From positions 1 through 32,015 of the forward strand of contig DAHVDN010000034.1 of NCBI GenBank assembly GCA_027313505.1: a DNA stretch of 32,015 bases, in the 5' to 3' direction. A model generated the notes under the pieces. That model was not told the origin of the DNA. It did no database searches and saw only the letters and a program-made list of their open reading frames with translations. The stretch's first letter is position 1, and each line of letters begins with the position of its first letter. Origin of the DNA: Candidatus Dormiibacterota bacterium (GTDB taxonomy: Bacteria > Chloroflexota > Dormibacteria > Aeolococcales > Bog-877). Of this stretch, positions 1 through 7,025 are shown in pieces. A program made the translations under genes and the position numbers.

Positions 1-12
1 AGGAAGCCCGGG

Positions 13-306
13 GTGAAGAGCTACGAACCCAACGAGCTGGAGACGGCGCGGCAGCGGATCAAGGACTTGGAGAGCGAGTCGGAGCTCGTGAAGGCCGCCA
101 CTGCCCTCTTCAATGGCAATGGCGGCCGTCGTACCCGGGAGGCGTTCCATGACCTCCACTGGTCCCTCGACGACTTCGCCGGGCGGGAGCACGGCGAGCA
201 CTTTGCGAGCCGGGAAAGCGTGCGTGGCGCACCAGCCCTGCAGCCGCGCCTCGCGCCGAAGAGCGGGAATGCGGCCGACGATGCCGGTGAGTCAGGCAAC
301 AAGTGA
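13..306 (+). pseudogene. Possible IS3-family OrfA-end remnant
   Basis: The first 30 or so residues resemble the C-terminal helix of IS3-family OrfA proteins: a heptad-like stretch (ARQRIKDLESESELVKAAT) where intact proteins carry the leucine-zipper region just before the OrfB frame. The rest does not continue into a recognisable integrase (OrfB) domain. Weak OrfB-like words appear to be scattered over other frames, as expected of a decayed copy. The real start may lie before the window. No terminal inverted repeat is visible. The assignment rests on a short resemblance only, and a non-transposon coiled-coil protein is possible. Confidence 0.33.
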
Positions 307-794
307 AGCGGCCCATGATGGTGGGAGCCGCTCCCCGCTGATTTGGACGAGGTAGGTGGCGAAATCCTGGCCCTCCGCGGCACGGACAGGCGGCGCCGAC
401 TCGCTGATTTCCCCTCCGAAGCGGCACTCGAGCGAAGCTCCCAACGCCATGGACATTTCAAGGGGCTTGGGTTCAGTCATCGGCGCACGCTCGGCGCCGC
501 TTCGGGCTCCCCAGTCCCGCCAAGGGTATCGAGCATCGTAAAGCTGAGGGGTCTGGAGGTCCCATCCGCACAACAGCGCATGTGAAGGGATTGGTGGGGT
601 TGTTGCAAGGTTCTGATTCGGACCTCTGGCCACTTCGGCTGGACCCGACTCTGGACCCTCTCGGATGAGGCTTGTACACGCTGCTACCGGTTTTCTGTAC
701 ACGACCCGCGGGTGAACTCCGGCTGAGATCGGGATGGAGCCGGCTCCGGCGGACTCTTGTCAGTTGGTTGTCCACTTCGCTTGGGAGAGAGCTC
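307..794. other. Stretch without a convincing gene
   Basis: No open frame here has both protein-like composition and a start signal. The best candidate is a 62-residue frame on the minus strand (292-480, starting MTEPKPLEMSMALG), which has no ribosome binding site and no recognised family. I see no hairpin terminator or tandem repeat. Confidence 0.4.
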
Positions 795-824
795 TTGACA
801 TCGCGCGCAGAATCGGCGTACCGT
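795..824 (+). promoter_or_regulatory. Promoter of the small XRE regulator, probably leaderless
   Basis: A perfect -35 TTGACA (795-800) is followed after 18 bases by TACCGT (819-824), which fits the relaxed TANNNT -10 of high-GC bacteria. The ATG at 831 begins 6 bases after the -10, so transcription should start at or next to the start codon. No Shine-Dalgarno sequence is present. Confidence 0.6.
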
Positions 825-830
825 GGCCCC

Positions 831-1037
831 ATGCCAACCATCGAGTCGACGGTCCGAGAGCACCGCATCCGGGCTGGCTTGTCCCAGGAGGGGCTGTCCC
901 GCCTCCTCGGTGTCAGCCGCCAGACCGTGGTCAACATCGAGCGCGGAGAGAGTGAACCTCGCGTGTTCTTGGCGCTGGCCATGGCCAGCATCTTCGGGGT
1001 GGCTGTCGGTGAGCTGTTCCGGAGCAAGAGGGCGTGA
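831..1037 (+). CDS. Small XRE-family HTH transcriptional regulator
   Basis: A 68-residue protein that is almost entirely one Cro/CI-type helix-turn-helix (HTH_3). Helices 2 and 3 fall at about residues 17-36 (GLSQEGLSRLLGVSRQTVVN), followed by IERGESEP, the usual loop of this fold. It resembles the short YgzD-like regulators that end in a basic residue run (here FRSKRA). The ATG at 831 was chosen because it lies 6 bases after a good -10 hexamer. The longer frame from 672 would read through that promoter and adds residues outside the family. It probably binds DNA as a dimer and may control itself or the uncharacterised gene at 1160, which starts 122 bases downstream on the same strand. The target is unknown. 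Confidence 0.85.
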   Translation: MPTIESTVREHRIRAGLSQEGLSRLLGVSRQTVVNIERGESEPRVFLALAMASIFGVAVGELFRSKRA

Positions 1038-1159
1038 TGAGAGGGCAAGCTATCGGTGGAGCCACACACCCCATTTGTGGGACGTGCCAGCCCGAGCCGG
1101 GTGCCATATCGGGTGCCCAGATCCTCCGCCCAGCTATTTAGGACAGGTACACTCCAGCG

Positions 1160-2119
1160 ATGGCCGACCCGCGAATTCAACTGACCGCCTACCTCCCCGA
1201 CAACACCCAGCGCTACGTTGGGGAGCTGGTACTCGGTGACCTGACGCCGCAGAACAAGGAGGTTCGCATACAGGGCAGGTTCTCGACGCTCCCTCACGGC
1301 CTAGCCCTGGAACGCTTCGTCGAGCTTCGTGTACGCCTAACCTCTGATGACGATCCCGGTAAGGAGTGGGGATCCCTTGTCGCCTCTGTTCAGGAGCTCG
1401 TGCAGATCGCATCTACTCAGAGCAGTTTCGTCACCTTCACATGGCATCTCACTCCGAGTGACCTGGAGGAAATCGAGCGACAGCGTTGCGGTGCACGATA
1501 CGTGACATTCAATGTCATCCTGCAAGGTATTGCGCTCGTTACCCGAGAGTCCGCGAGCGAGTTGCACCCAATACGCGGACAAAGCCAACTCACGCTCTCT
1601 GTGACGGAGTGGGAGGACAAAGTCCTCAAGCCCCTGGGTTATTCGCTGCCACCGTCCTGGGAGCGGCTGATGCCCGACGCCGAGCGACGCGAGCACCGCG
1701 AGTGGACTGACGCCGAGAAGCGCCTAGACGAGGCTCGCAAGTTCCTGCGCCGCGGCGAGGCCCGCGACGCTGTTGGCTCTGTTCTCGACGCGTTCGAGAG
1801 CATCCTCAGCGGGCCGTACGACTCGAAGCACTGGATGGCCAAGCTGCAGGCGGTACCCGACGACATCCTCCCTCCGCAGAAGCGCGAGGCCACCGCCGAC
1901 ATGCTCGCAGGGTTCTGTACCTACCTCAACAGGGTCGGGCACCATCGCGGTCGCAAGGCTGAAGCTGCCAATCGGATGCTGCCCGCGATGCCGGTCGATC
2001 AGTGGGAAGGTGAGCACGTGATCGCGGTGGCGCACTTCCTCCTGTCCTTGGCCCTGCGCATCGTGGATGCCGCACCTCCAGAAGCCGCAGCCGCCGTGCC
2101 GGCGACAACCCCACCCTAG
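1160..2119 (+). CDS. Uncharacterised 319-residue protein
   Basis: I do not recognise a family with confidence. Residues 1-150 look like a beta-rich domain (MADPRIQLTAYLPDN onward). Residues 165-200 are charged and helical (ERREHREWTDAEKRLDEARKF), and residues 200-305 form a helical domain with LNRVGHHRGR at about 255-264. That R-x3-H arrangement after a helix recalls, weakly, HEPN or Abi_C-like domains of abortive infection proteins; this is inference only. The tail is alanine- and proline-rich. The ATG at 1160 sits 6 bases after TACACT (1148-1153), again suggesting a leaderless transcript. It follows the small XRE gene on the same strand. Confidence 0.7.
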   Translation: MADPRIQLTAYLPDNTQRYVGELVLGDLTPQNKEVRIQGRFSTLPHGLALERFVELRVRLTSDDDPGKEWGSLVASVQELVQIASTQSSFVTFTWHLTPSDLEEIERQRCGARYVTFNVILQGIALVTRESASELHPIRGQSQLTLSVTEWEDKVLKPLGYSLPPSWERLMPDAERREHREWTDAEKRLDEARKFLRRGEARDAVGSVLDAFESILSGPYDSKHWMAKLQAVPDDILPPQKREATADMLAGFCTYLNRVGHHRGRKAEAANRMLPAMPVDQWEGEHVIAVAHFLLSLALRIVDAAPPEAAAAVPATTPP

Positions 2120-2512
2120 GAGCTCTCTCCGCGGGATTGCAGGACCACATGATGGCGAAGTCCGCTCGCGCCCCGGCTGCCGGCCTGTCCATCTCCCGGG
2201 AGATCCGCCCGGAATCGCAGCGGACCCCGGGGCGCCTGTGTCCCTCCGGCAGAGCAGCCACGGCCTGCCGGACCGAATGCGGAGCACCTGCCCTGGGATC
2301 TTCGTCCCTGGCCGGCAGCACCCAGTCAGCACCAACACCGCCTCATCCCTCGGCGGGACCCCCGACTACTCGGGTGTGAACCCCGCCCCACAGCCGCAGC
2401 CCGCTTCCGCCATCTCCGCCGTCGGAACCTCTTGACGGCCGTGGACCCTCCCCGGGAGCCTCCAGCTCGGCCTGTTGCCGCCTGTGGCACCGGCGGCTAT
2501 CCCGCCCAAAAG
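2120..2512. other. Stretch without a convincing gene
   Basis: The open frames here are short, proline- and arginine-rich, and look like chance reading of GC-rich sequence. The stretch runs up to a pair of 21-base repeats that resemble an IS21-type end, so it may be the residue of an old insertion element. No protein match to IstA or IstB can be made from it. Confidence 0.4.
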
Positions 2513-2555
2513 GGTGGTCCATTACCTGACCGTGGGTGGGTCATTACCTGATCGT
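2513..2555 (+). repeat. Two tandem 21-base repeats, IS21-like terminus
   Basis: Copy one (2513-2533) and copy two (2535-2555) share 18 of 21 positions with a 22-base period. The core is CATTACCTGA in copy two and the same in copy one. Short multiple direct repeats of this size are typical of the ends of IS21-family elements, where they act as transposase binding sites. No transposase is next to them, so this would be an orphan end. Confidence 0.5.
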
Positions 2556-2679
2556 CGACAGTAGCACCAGGGACAACTTCTCGGGTCAAGGCCGCAACGG
2601 GAGTGACACGCCCCCGTCCATGTCTCCAACGAACACCTACACTGCACTATGTGGAGATGCCATCCGTACTAGGTGTGTG

Positions 2680-3840
2680 ATGACTGACCTATTCGTTCGT
2701 AGACCAAGGGACGACCACGCGGCCATGCGACCGAACGAGAGTACGTTTCAGTTCCTGAACCGGTCGGCCCGCCCCCTCTATGGTAGGGTGCGCCGGCTAC
2801 TGACCAAGTGGGTGGCGGATCTGCCGGAAGAAGTCCGGCGTGATTTGGTCCCGCGGCTGCGGTCTAACGACCAACAAACGTTCGAGTCTGCGTTCTGGGA
2901 GCTGTATCTGTACACGGCTTACGTCGGCTCTGGGTACCGTTTGACTGTCCACCCCAAGGTTTATGAATCCGCGAAGCATCCTGACTTCATGGTCGATGGC
3001 AAGGGAACAAGGTTCTACTTGGAGGCGGTGCGGGTAGGCACGACTGCCACAGACCTTGCCGAGGAGCATCGCCTCCAAGAGGTAGAGGCTGTGTTAGCGC
3101 GCCTACGCTCCGACCGCTTTGTTCTCAGCCTCTTGTATCTGGCGGTTGGTCCCAATCCCTTGCCGACAAGACCTCTCCGAGCCGCGCTGAAAGCGTGGCT
3201 CGACGGGCTGGCATCCGATTCGGTAGTGGCCGATCTTTCCCATGGTTCGATCTTTGAACGGGCACCGAAGTTTACCTGGAATCACGAGGGTTGGCGCCTG
3301 GGCTTTCAGGCAATTCCTCGGCGGACCCAAGCCTTCAGCCAAGACCAGAGTCTGGTCGGCATGAGCGGGCCCGGACAGGCGCAGTTGGTGGACAACATAT
3401 CGGGTGTGCTCCGCGTGCTAGATGACAAGGCCAACAGATATGGATCACTGGACCACCCGCTCGTCATCGCGGTGATGAGCAATACCGATTTCCCAACTGA
3501 AGACTATGAGTTTGAGCAGGCCCTCTTCGGCCGCGCCGTTGGCCGAGGAGTCGAGTCAACTCGCGATCCGAGTATGGTCGTTGAAGACGGTCATTGGCTG
3601 ACCCGCCAGGGGTGGCGTCGCGGGCACGCTCCTCAAGTGATCGCGGCGAGCAATCTCACTCCGTGGACCATCACCCAGAGTCGGCCTCGCCTCTGGACCA
3701 CGCTCGAGACGAGTGTGGTTGCCCCTTCGCAACCCAACTGGCTCATGCACGTGAGCGTCGTCGGGAACCAGTCTTCAGAAGTGTCCTCCCTGGAGGCCCT
3801 ATTTGGGCTCCCGCCCGACTGGGGCGCGTACGAGTTTTGA
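2680..3840 (+). CDS. Uncharacterised protein with PD-(D/E)XK-nuclease-like signature
   Basis: A 386-residue protein. Residues 68-117 follow the layout of a restriction-endonuclease-like core: helix with a conserved Glu (FESAFWELYLYTAYV, E74), then strand and HP (91-92), then HPDFMVDG with D102, then FYLEAVRV with E115. The usual lysine after E115 is replaced (E-A-V), a variant seen in several hypothetical nuclease-fold families, so activity is uncertain. The rest matches no family I know. The ATG at 2680 was chosen for an AGGTG five bases upstream; ATG at 2725 is an alternative, and a still longer frame from 2536 would read from inside the 21-base repeat pair. It is a single gene between mobile-element debris and an IS1634 copy, which suits an orphan defence gene. 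Confidence 0.68.
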   Translation: MTDLFVRRPRDDHAAMRPNESTFQFLNRSARPLYGRVRRLLTKWVADLPEEVRRDLVPRLRSNDQQTFESAFWELYLYTAYVGSGYRLTVHPKVYESAKHPDFMVDGKGTRFYLEAVRVGTTATDLAEEHRLQEVEAVLARLRSDRFVLSLLYLAVGPNPLPTRPLRAALKAWLDGLASDSVVADLSHGSIFERAPKFTWNHEGWRLGFQAIPRRTQAFSQDQSLVGMSGPGQAQLVDNISGVLRVLDDKANRYGSLDHPLVIAVMSNTDFPTEDYEFEQALFGRAVGRGVESTRDPSMVVEDGHWLTRQGWRRGHAPQVIAASNLTPWTITQSRPRLWTTLETSVVAPSQPNWLMHVSVVGNQSSEVSSLEALFGLPPDWGAYEF

Positions 3841-3960
3841 AGTTGGACCTATTGCCTTGAACGAGAGACGGCTGCTTCGGACGGGTCCGGCAACGCCGCT
3901 CGCTCGGGGGTCACTTCATGGCCCGTACGAAGTTAGAGGGCGGGCTCAAGGGGTCGCTGT

Positions 3961-3978
3961 GACCCGAGTTCGACAGCG
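3961..3978 (+). repeat. Left terminal inverted repeat of the IS1634-type element
   Basis: GACCCGAGTTCGACAGCG is the mirror of 5827-5844 with one mismatch. It marks the outer boundary, 151 bases before the transposase start. Confidence 0.8.
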
Positions 3979-4111
3979 TGGAGGGTACTTTGGGGCTGGG
4001 ATCGGCGTGATCTGAGTTCATTCGGGTGCGAGCGGCAAGGTCCCGGGGTGGGATCGTGTGGGCAAACGCTAGCCCGCCACTAGCAATATGGATGTGCTAG
4101 TATCAGTGGGC

Positions 4112-5749
4112 ATGTATTTGCGCACCATCCGGCGGCGCAACAAGGACGGCTCCGTGGTCGAGTACCTGCAGCTGGCTCACAACGTGCGCCGGCCCAACGG
4201 TGTGGTGTGTGCCGAGGTGGTCCACAACTTCGGCCGTGCCGATCAAGTCGATCGCGAAGCTCTGCACCGGCTCGCTCGCAGCCTGCATCGACTGGATGAA
4301 GGCGAGGGGTTAGATGCCGGGCTGGTGGTTCAACGCTCCCGGCCACTGGGCGGAGCTCACGTCCTGCATCACCTGTGGGAGCAACTGGGGATTGCCGGGC
4401 AGCTGCAAGAACTGCTGCGGGAGCGGGAGTTCGAGAGTGATGTGGAGCGGGTGCTGTTCGCCCTGGTGGCCAACCGCTGCCTTTCGCCCAGCTCCAAGCT
4501 GGGAGCCTGCGAATGGGTGGCCCAGGACGTGGCCATCCAGGGGCTGGAGCAACTGGAGGTGCAGCAGGCATACCGGGCCATGGACTTCCTTCTGGAGAAC
4601 CAGGAGGAGGTGCAGGAGCGAGTCTTCTTCCAGGTGGCGGAGTTGCTGCAGCTGGAGGTGGACCTGATCTTCTTCGACACCACCTCCTCGTACTTCGAGA
4701 TCGAGGGCGAGGATGAGGAGGAGGGCCTCCGCCGCTTCGGATACAGCCGGGACGGCCGGCCGGACCGGGCTCAGGTGGCGATCGGCCTGGCGGTGACCAA
4801 GGAGGGGATCCCGGTGCGTTGCTGGGTGTTCCCCGGCAACACCGCCGATGCCTCCACCGTGGAGCAGGTGAAGCAGGACCTGCACGGCTGGAAGCTGGAC
4901 CGGGTGGTCCTGGTGGCCGACCGGGGCATGAGCAGCAAGGAGAACCTGCAACTGCTGCGCCAGGATGGGGGGCAGTACATCATCGGGGAGCGCATGCGCT
5001 CAGGGGTACCGGTGGTGGAGGAAGCGCTCTCCCGCCCCGGGCGGTACCGCCGGCTCCAGGACAACCTGGAGGTGAAGGAGGTGGTGGTCGGCTCGGGGCG
5101 GAGAGCGCAGCGGTACGTGATCTGCCGCAACCCCGAGGAGGCGGAACGGGACCGAGCCCGGCGGGAGCTGCTGCTGCAGGAGTTGGAGCAGGCCCTGCTG
5201 GAGCTCGACCAGACCGCCGTCCACCAGCGCCGCGCCTGTGCTCTGCGCATCAGCCGGCTCTTTGGGAAGTACGTGCGCCAGCTGCCGGACGGCCGGCTGG
5301 CCCTGAACCGGGAAGTGGTCGTCCGGGAGGAGCGGCTGGACGGCAAGTACCTGATCCACACCAGCGACCGGCAGCTCAGCACCGAGGAGGTGGCGCTGGG
5401 TTACCGCCAGCTGCTCCAGGTGGAGAGGGGATGGCGGGATCTCAAGCAGGAATTGGATCTGCGGCCCATGTTCCACCGCAAGGAGGACCGCATCCGGGCC
5501 CATGTCCTGCTGTGTTTCCTGGGGCTGCTGTTGATCCGAGTAGCCGAGAACCGCACCCAGCAGACCTGGCCTCGCATCCGTCGGGAGCTGCAGCGGCTGG
5601 TGCTGGTGGACCTCAGTGGTCCCGCTGGCCAGGTCTCCCAGACCTCCAAGCCCTCCTCCGCCCAGACCCAATTGTTTGAGGCTCTCCAGGTGCCAGCTCC
5701 AATTCGGGTCCGGGCCGCCTCGAGTTCACGCCAGCCCGAAGCCGCGTAG
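4112..5749 (+). CDS. IS1634-family transposase
   Basis: A 545-residue DDE transposase of the IS1634 group, the full length usual for the family. The catalytic residues are visible: D189 (FFDTTSSYFE), D270 (VLVADRGMSS) and E438 in the YRQLLQVERGWRDLKQ signature of the IS4 superfamily. The N-terminal part (1-60, starting MYLRTIRRRNKDG and including VVHNFGRAD) is the characteristic beginning of these proteins. The frame is open throughout, so the enzyme is probably functional. The ATG at 4112 was preferred because homologues begin at this point and TAGTAT (4098-4103) lies 8 bases upstream; ATG at 4088 would add eight residues. Carried in the element bounded by repeats at 3961 and 5844. Confidence 0.93.
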   Translation: MYLRTIRRRNKDGSVVEYLQLAHNVRRPNGVVCAEVVHNFGRADQVDREALHRLARSLHRLDEGEGLDAGLVVQRSRPLGGAHVLHHLWEQLGIAGQLQELLREREFESDVERVLFALVANRCLSPSSKLGACEWVAQDVAIQGLEQLEVQQAYRAMDFLLENQEEVQERVFFQVAELLQLEVDLIFFDTTSSYFEIEGEDEEEGLRRFGYSRDGRPDRAQVAIGLAVTKEGIPVRCWVFPGNTADASTVEQVKQDLHGWKLDRVVLVADRGMSSKENLQLLRQDGGQYIIGERMRSGVPVVEEALSRPGRYRRLQDNLEVKEVVVGSGRRAQRYVICRNPEEAERDRARRELLLQELEQALLELDQTAVHQRRACALRISRLFGKYVRQLPDGRLALNREVVVREERLDGKYLIHTSDRQLSTEEVALGYRQLLQVERGWRDLKQELDLRPMFHRKEDRIRAHVLLCFLGLLLIRVAENRTQQTWPRIRRELQRLVLVDLSGPAGQVSQTSKPSSAQTQLFEALQVPAPIRVRAASSSRQPEAA

Positions 5750-5787
5750 GCACACGCCGGCTCCCGCCGCCGCCTCGCTCAGTGAAC

Positions 5788-6417
5788 TCAAGCTGATCTC
5801 ACCCACGCGCCCCTCTCCACAGAGGTCACTGTCGAACTCGGGTCCAACAAGGGCAGCCGATCTATCCACCGTGTCGCCCTCAGGAGCGCCAATCGCGCCT
5901 CGTCGTTCGCTCCGAGCTGCACGGCGACGACATCTGCGAGCTGTCCCGGGGACTTGTCATCCAGGTCAGGAGGCAGTCCGGGTGGGGACCATATACCTTC
6001 CCTCCTGGCCGCCTGTCGGGCCACCCTCAGCAGCCGTCCCCAGTCAGCATCTGTGGCGTCGCCCTCGTCCACCTCGACAACTTCTGCTATCAACAGAGTC
6101 CCGCGTCGGGCCAGGCTCAGGACCTCGACCCGTCTCAGGCCGAAGAGCCGGGCTCGCTGGACCTGGCCGGAGTTATCAGAACCTATGGCGTCAGCCAGCG
6201 CCAGGATGCCGATGGCCGGCCTGGTGCTCGAGTGGTGCGCTGCCCTGGGAAGGAGAACGACTCGACCGCCGAATCCCGGGAGTCCCGCCAGAACCGAAGC
6301 CTCCTCGTCCCAGCGAGCGGAGATGACGTGGGTCTCTCCAGGAAGAAGGACGTCATCGGTGAGGACGGCGGACAGCAGGCCCTGAACTCCGGAATCCTCC
6401 ACCGTCCGCTGTGCCAT
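5788..6417 (-). pseudogene. Lon N-terminal (substrate-binding) domain protein, 3' end replaced by IS sequence
   Basis: Residues 20-190 resemble the LON_substr_bdg domain: DDVLLPGETHVISAR near the start, IGILALADAIG in the middle, GTLLIAEVVEVDEGD and LADVVAVQLGANDEARLALL, closing with RWIDRLPLL as Lon N-domains do. There is no AAA+ or serine-protease domain, so this is a stand-alone N-domain protein. The last 19 codons (DPSSTVTSVERGAW and on) are translated from the right inverted repeat of the IS at 5844, so the native end is lost. On the far side of the IS, the minus-strand sequence at 3960 would have continued the frame as TATP and stop, implying that only a few residues were lost. The ATG at 6417 has TAGGAGG seven bases upstream. 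The domain itself may still fold. Confidence 0.8.
5827..5844 (-). repeat. Right terminal inverted repeat of the IS1634-type element
   Basis: Read on the minus strand this is GACCCGAGTTCGACAGTG, matching the left end at 3961 in 17 of 18 positions. It also supplies the first codons of the foreign tail of the Lon-domain gene. Confidence 0.8.
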
Positions 6418-6481
6418 CCGCCTGCCTCCTAATCGAACCGACGCCAGAAGTATGACATGGCACAACTAGGACGTGCCACTT

Positions 6482-6509
6482 TTGGGAACCGGGGCGAGTG
6501 GCCTAAACT
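6482..6509 (+). promoter_or_regulatory. Probable promoter of the HARE-HTH gene
   Basis: TTGGGA (6482-6487) and TAAACT (6504-6509) are separated by 16 bases. The ATG at 6519 is 9 bases after the -10 and has no Shine-Dalgarno sequence, so the transcript is probably leaderless. Confidence 0.45.
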
Positions 6510-6518
6510 CGCGCGCGT

Positions 6519-6923
6519 ATGCCACTCTCGCGCGCAGATGAGGCCGAGCAGCTCGAACGCCAGCTCACTGAGCTCCGCCAGAGCCAGCGGCGGCTGGAGA
6601 TTGCGCTCGCAACGCACCGGGCGGAACTGAAGGGCTTGGCCGCCAAGATCCGGAGTGCGGAGATCAACCTCCACCACCTCCAGCGGGATGCCTCCCAGGG
6701 TGGTGGTGCCTCAGTGGGTTCCATCGCCGACGCCGCCGAGGCTTGCTTGCGCCGCTCAGGCAAGCCTATGCGGGTCGTCGAAATGGTGCCCCTGCTACAG
6801 GAAGAGGGGAAGCTTCTGCGCTCCGAGAGCGCTTACTCAACCCTGTACCGCACCTTGTCACGCTCCACAGGCCGGTTCGAGCACGTCCCGGATCGGCGGG
6901 GTTACTGGAGGCTAGTCGCCTGA
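6519..6923 (+). CDS. Coiled-coil protein with C-terminal HARE-HTH-like winged helix
   Basis: A 134-residue protein. Residues 5-60 form a charged coiled coil (EQLERQLTELRQSQRRLE). Residues 67-134 look like a HARE-HTH domain: SIADAAEACLRRSGKPM, then VVEMVPLLQEEGKLLRS, then AYSTLYRTLSRST and a final FEHVPDRRGYWRLV hairpin. HARE-HTH domains are known from eukaryotic chromatin proteins such as ASXL and from bacterial restriction-modification and other DNA-linked proteins, where they are proposed to read or contact DNA. Here the gene converges on the methyltransferase gene of a restriction operon, ending about 100 bases from it, which suits a DNA-associated accessory role. No enzymatic domain is present. 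Confidence 0.75.
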   Translation: MPLSRADEAEQLERQLTELRQSQRRLEIALATHRAELKGLAAKIRSAEINLHHLQRDASQGGGASVGSIADAAEACLRRSGKPMRVVEMVPLLQEEGKLLRSESAYSTLYRTLSRSTGRFEHVPDRRGYWRLVA

Positions 6924-7025
6924 CATGCCTCTCCTTCGGCTACGTCGCGGCCTAGCCCGGTGGTGGCGACCAGTCCATGACCGGGTTCAACACATCCGGC
7001 GACCGCATCCCGAAGACGGTAGCGG

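Larger units (their letters stand above)
3961..5844 (+). mobile_element. IS1634-type insertion sequence (IS4 superfamily)
   Basis: The element is bounded by inverted repeats. The left end begins GACCCGAGTTCGACAGCG at 3961, and the right end, read on the minus strand from 5844, begins GACCCGAGTTCGACAGTG: 17 of 18 identical. About 40 bases further in, both ends share a second block ending in TGAGTTCA. One intact transposase gene fills the element. The 6 bases outside each end (CGCTGT and CAACAA) do not match, so no target duplication is visible, suggesting an old insertion or later recombination. The right end lies inside a Lon-domain gene. Confidence 0.85.

Noticed and set aside
473-1297. Long minus-strand frame of 274 codons across the small XRE gene
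   Set aside because: It covers a well-supported regulator and its promoter on the other strand, is full of Arg, Ser and Pro, and has no start signal. It is a shadow of GC-rich sequence.
4310-5671. Large minus-strand and alternative-frame readings inside the IS1634 transposase
   Set aside because: All are complements of the intact transposase; the Leu/Gln- and Gly-rich composition follows from its codon bias.
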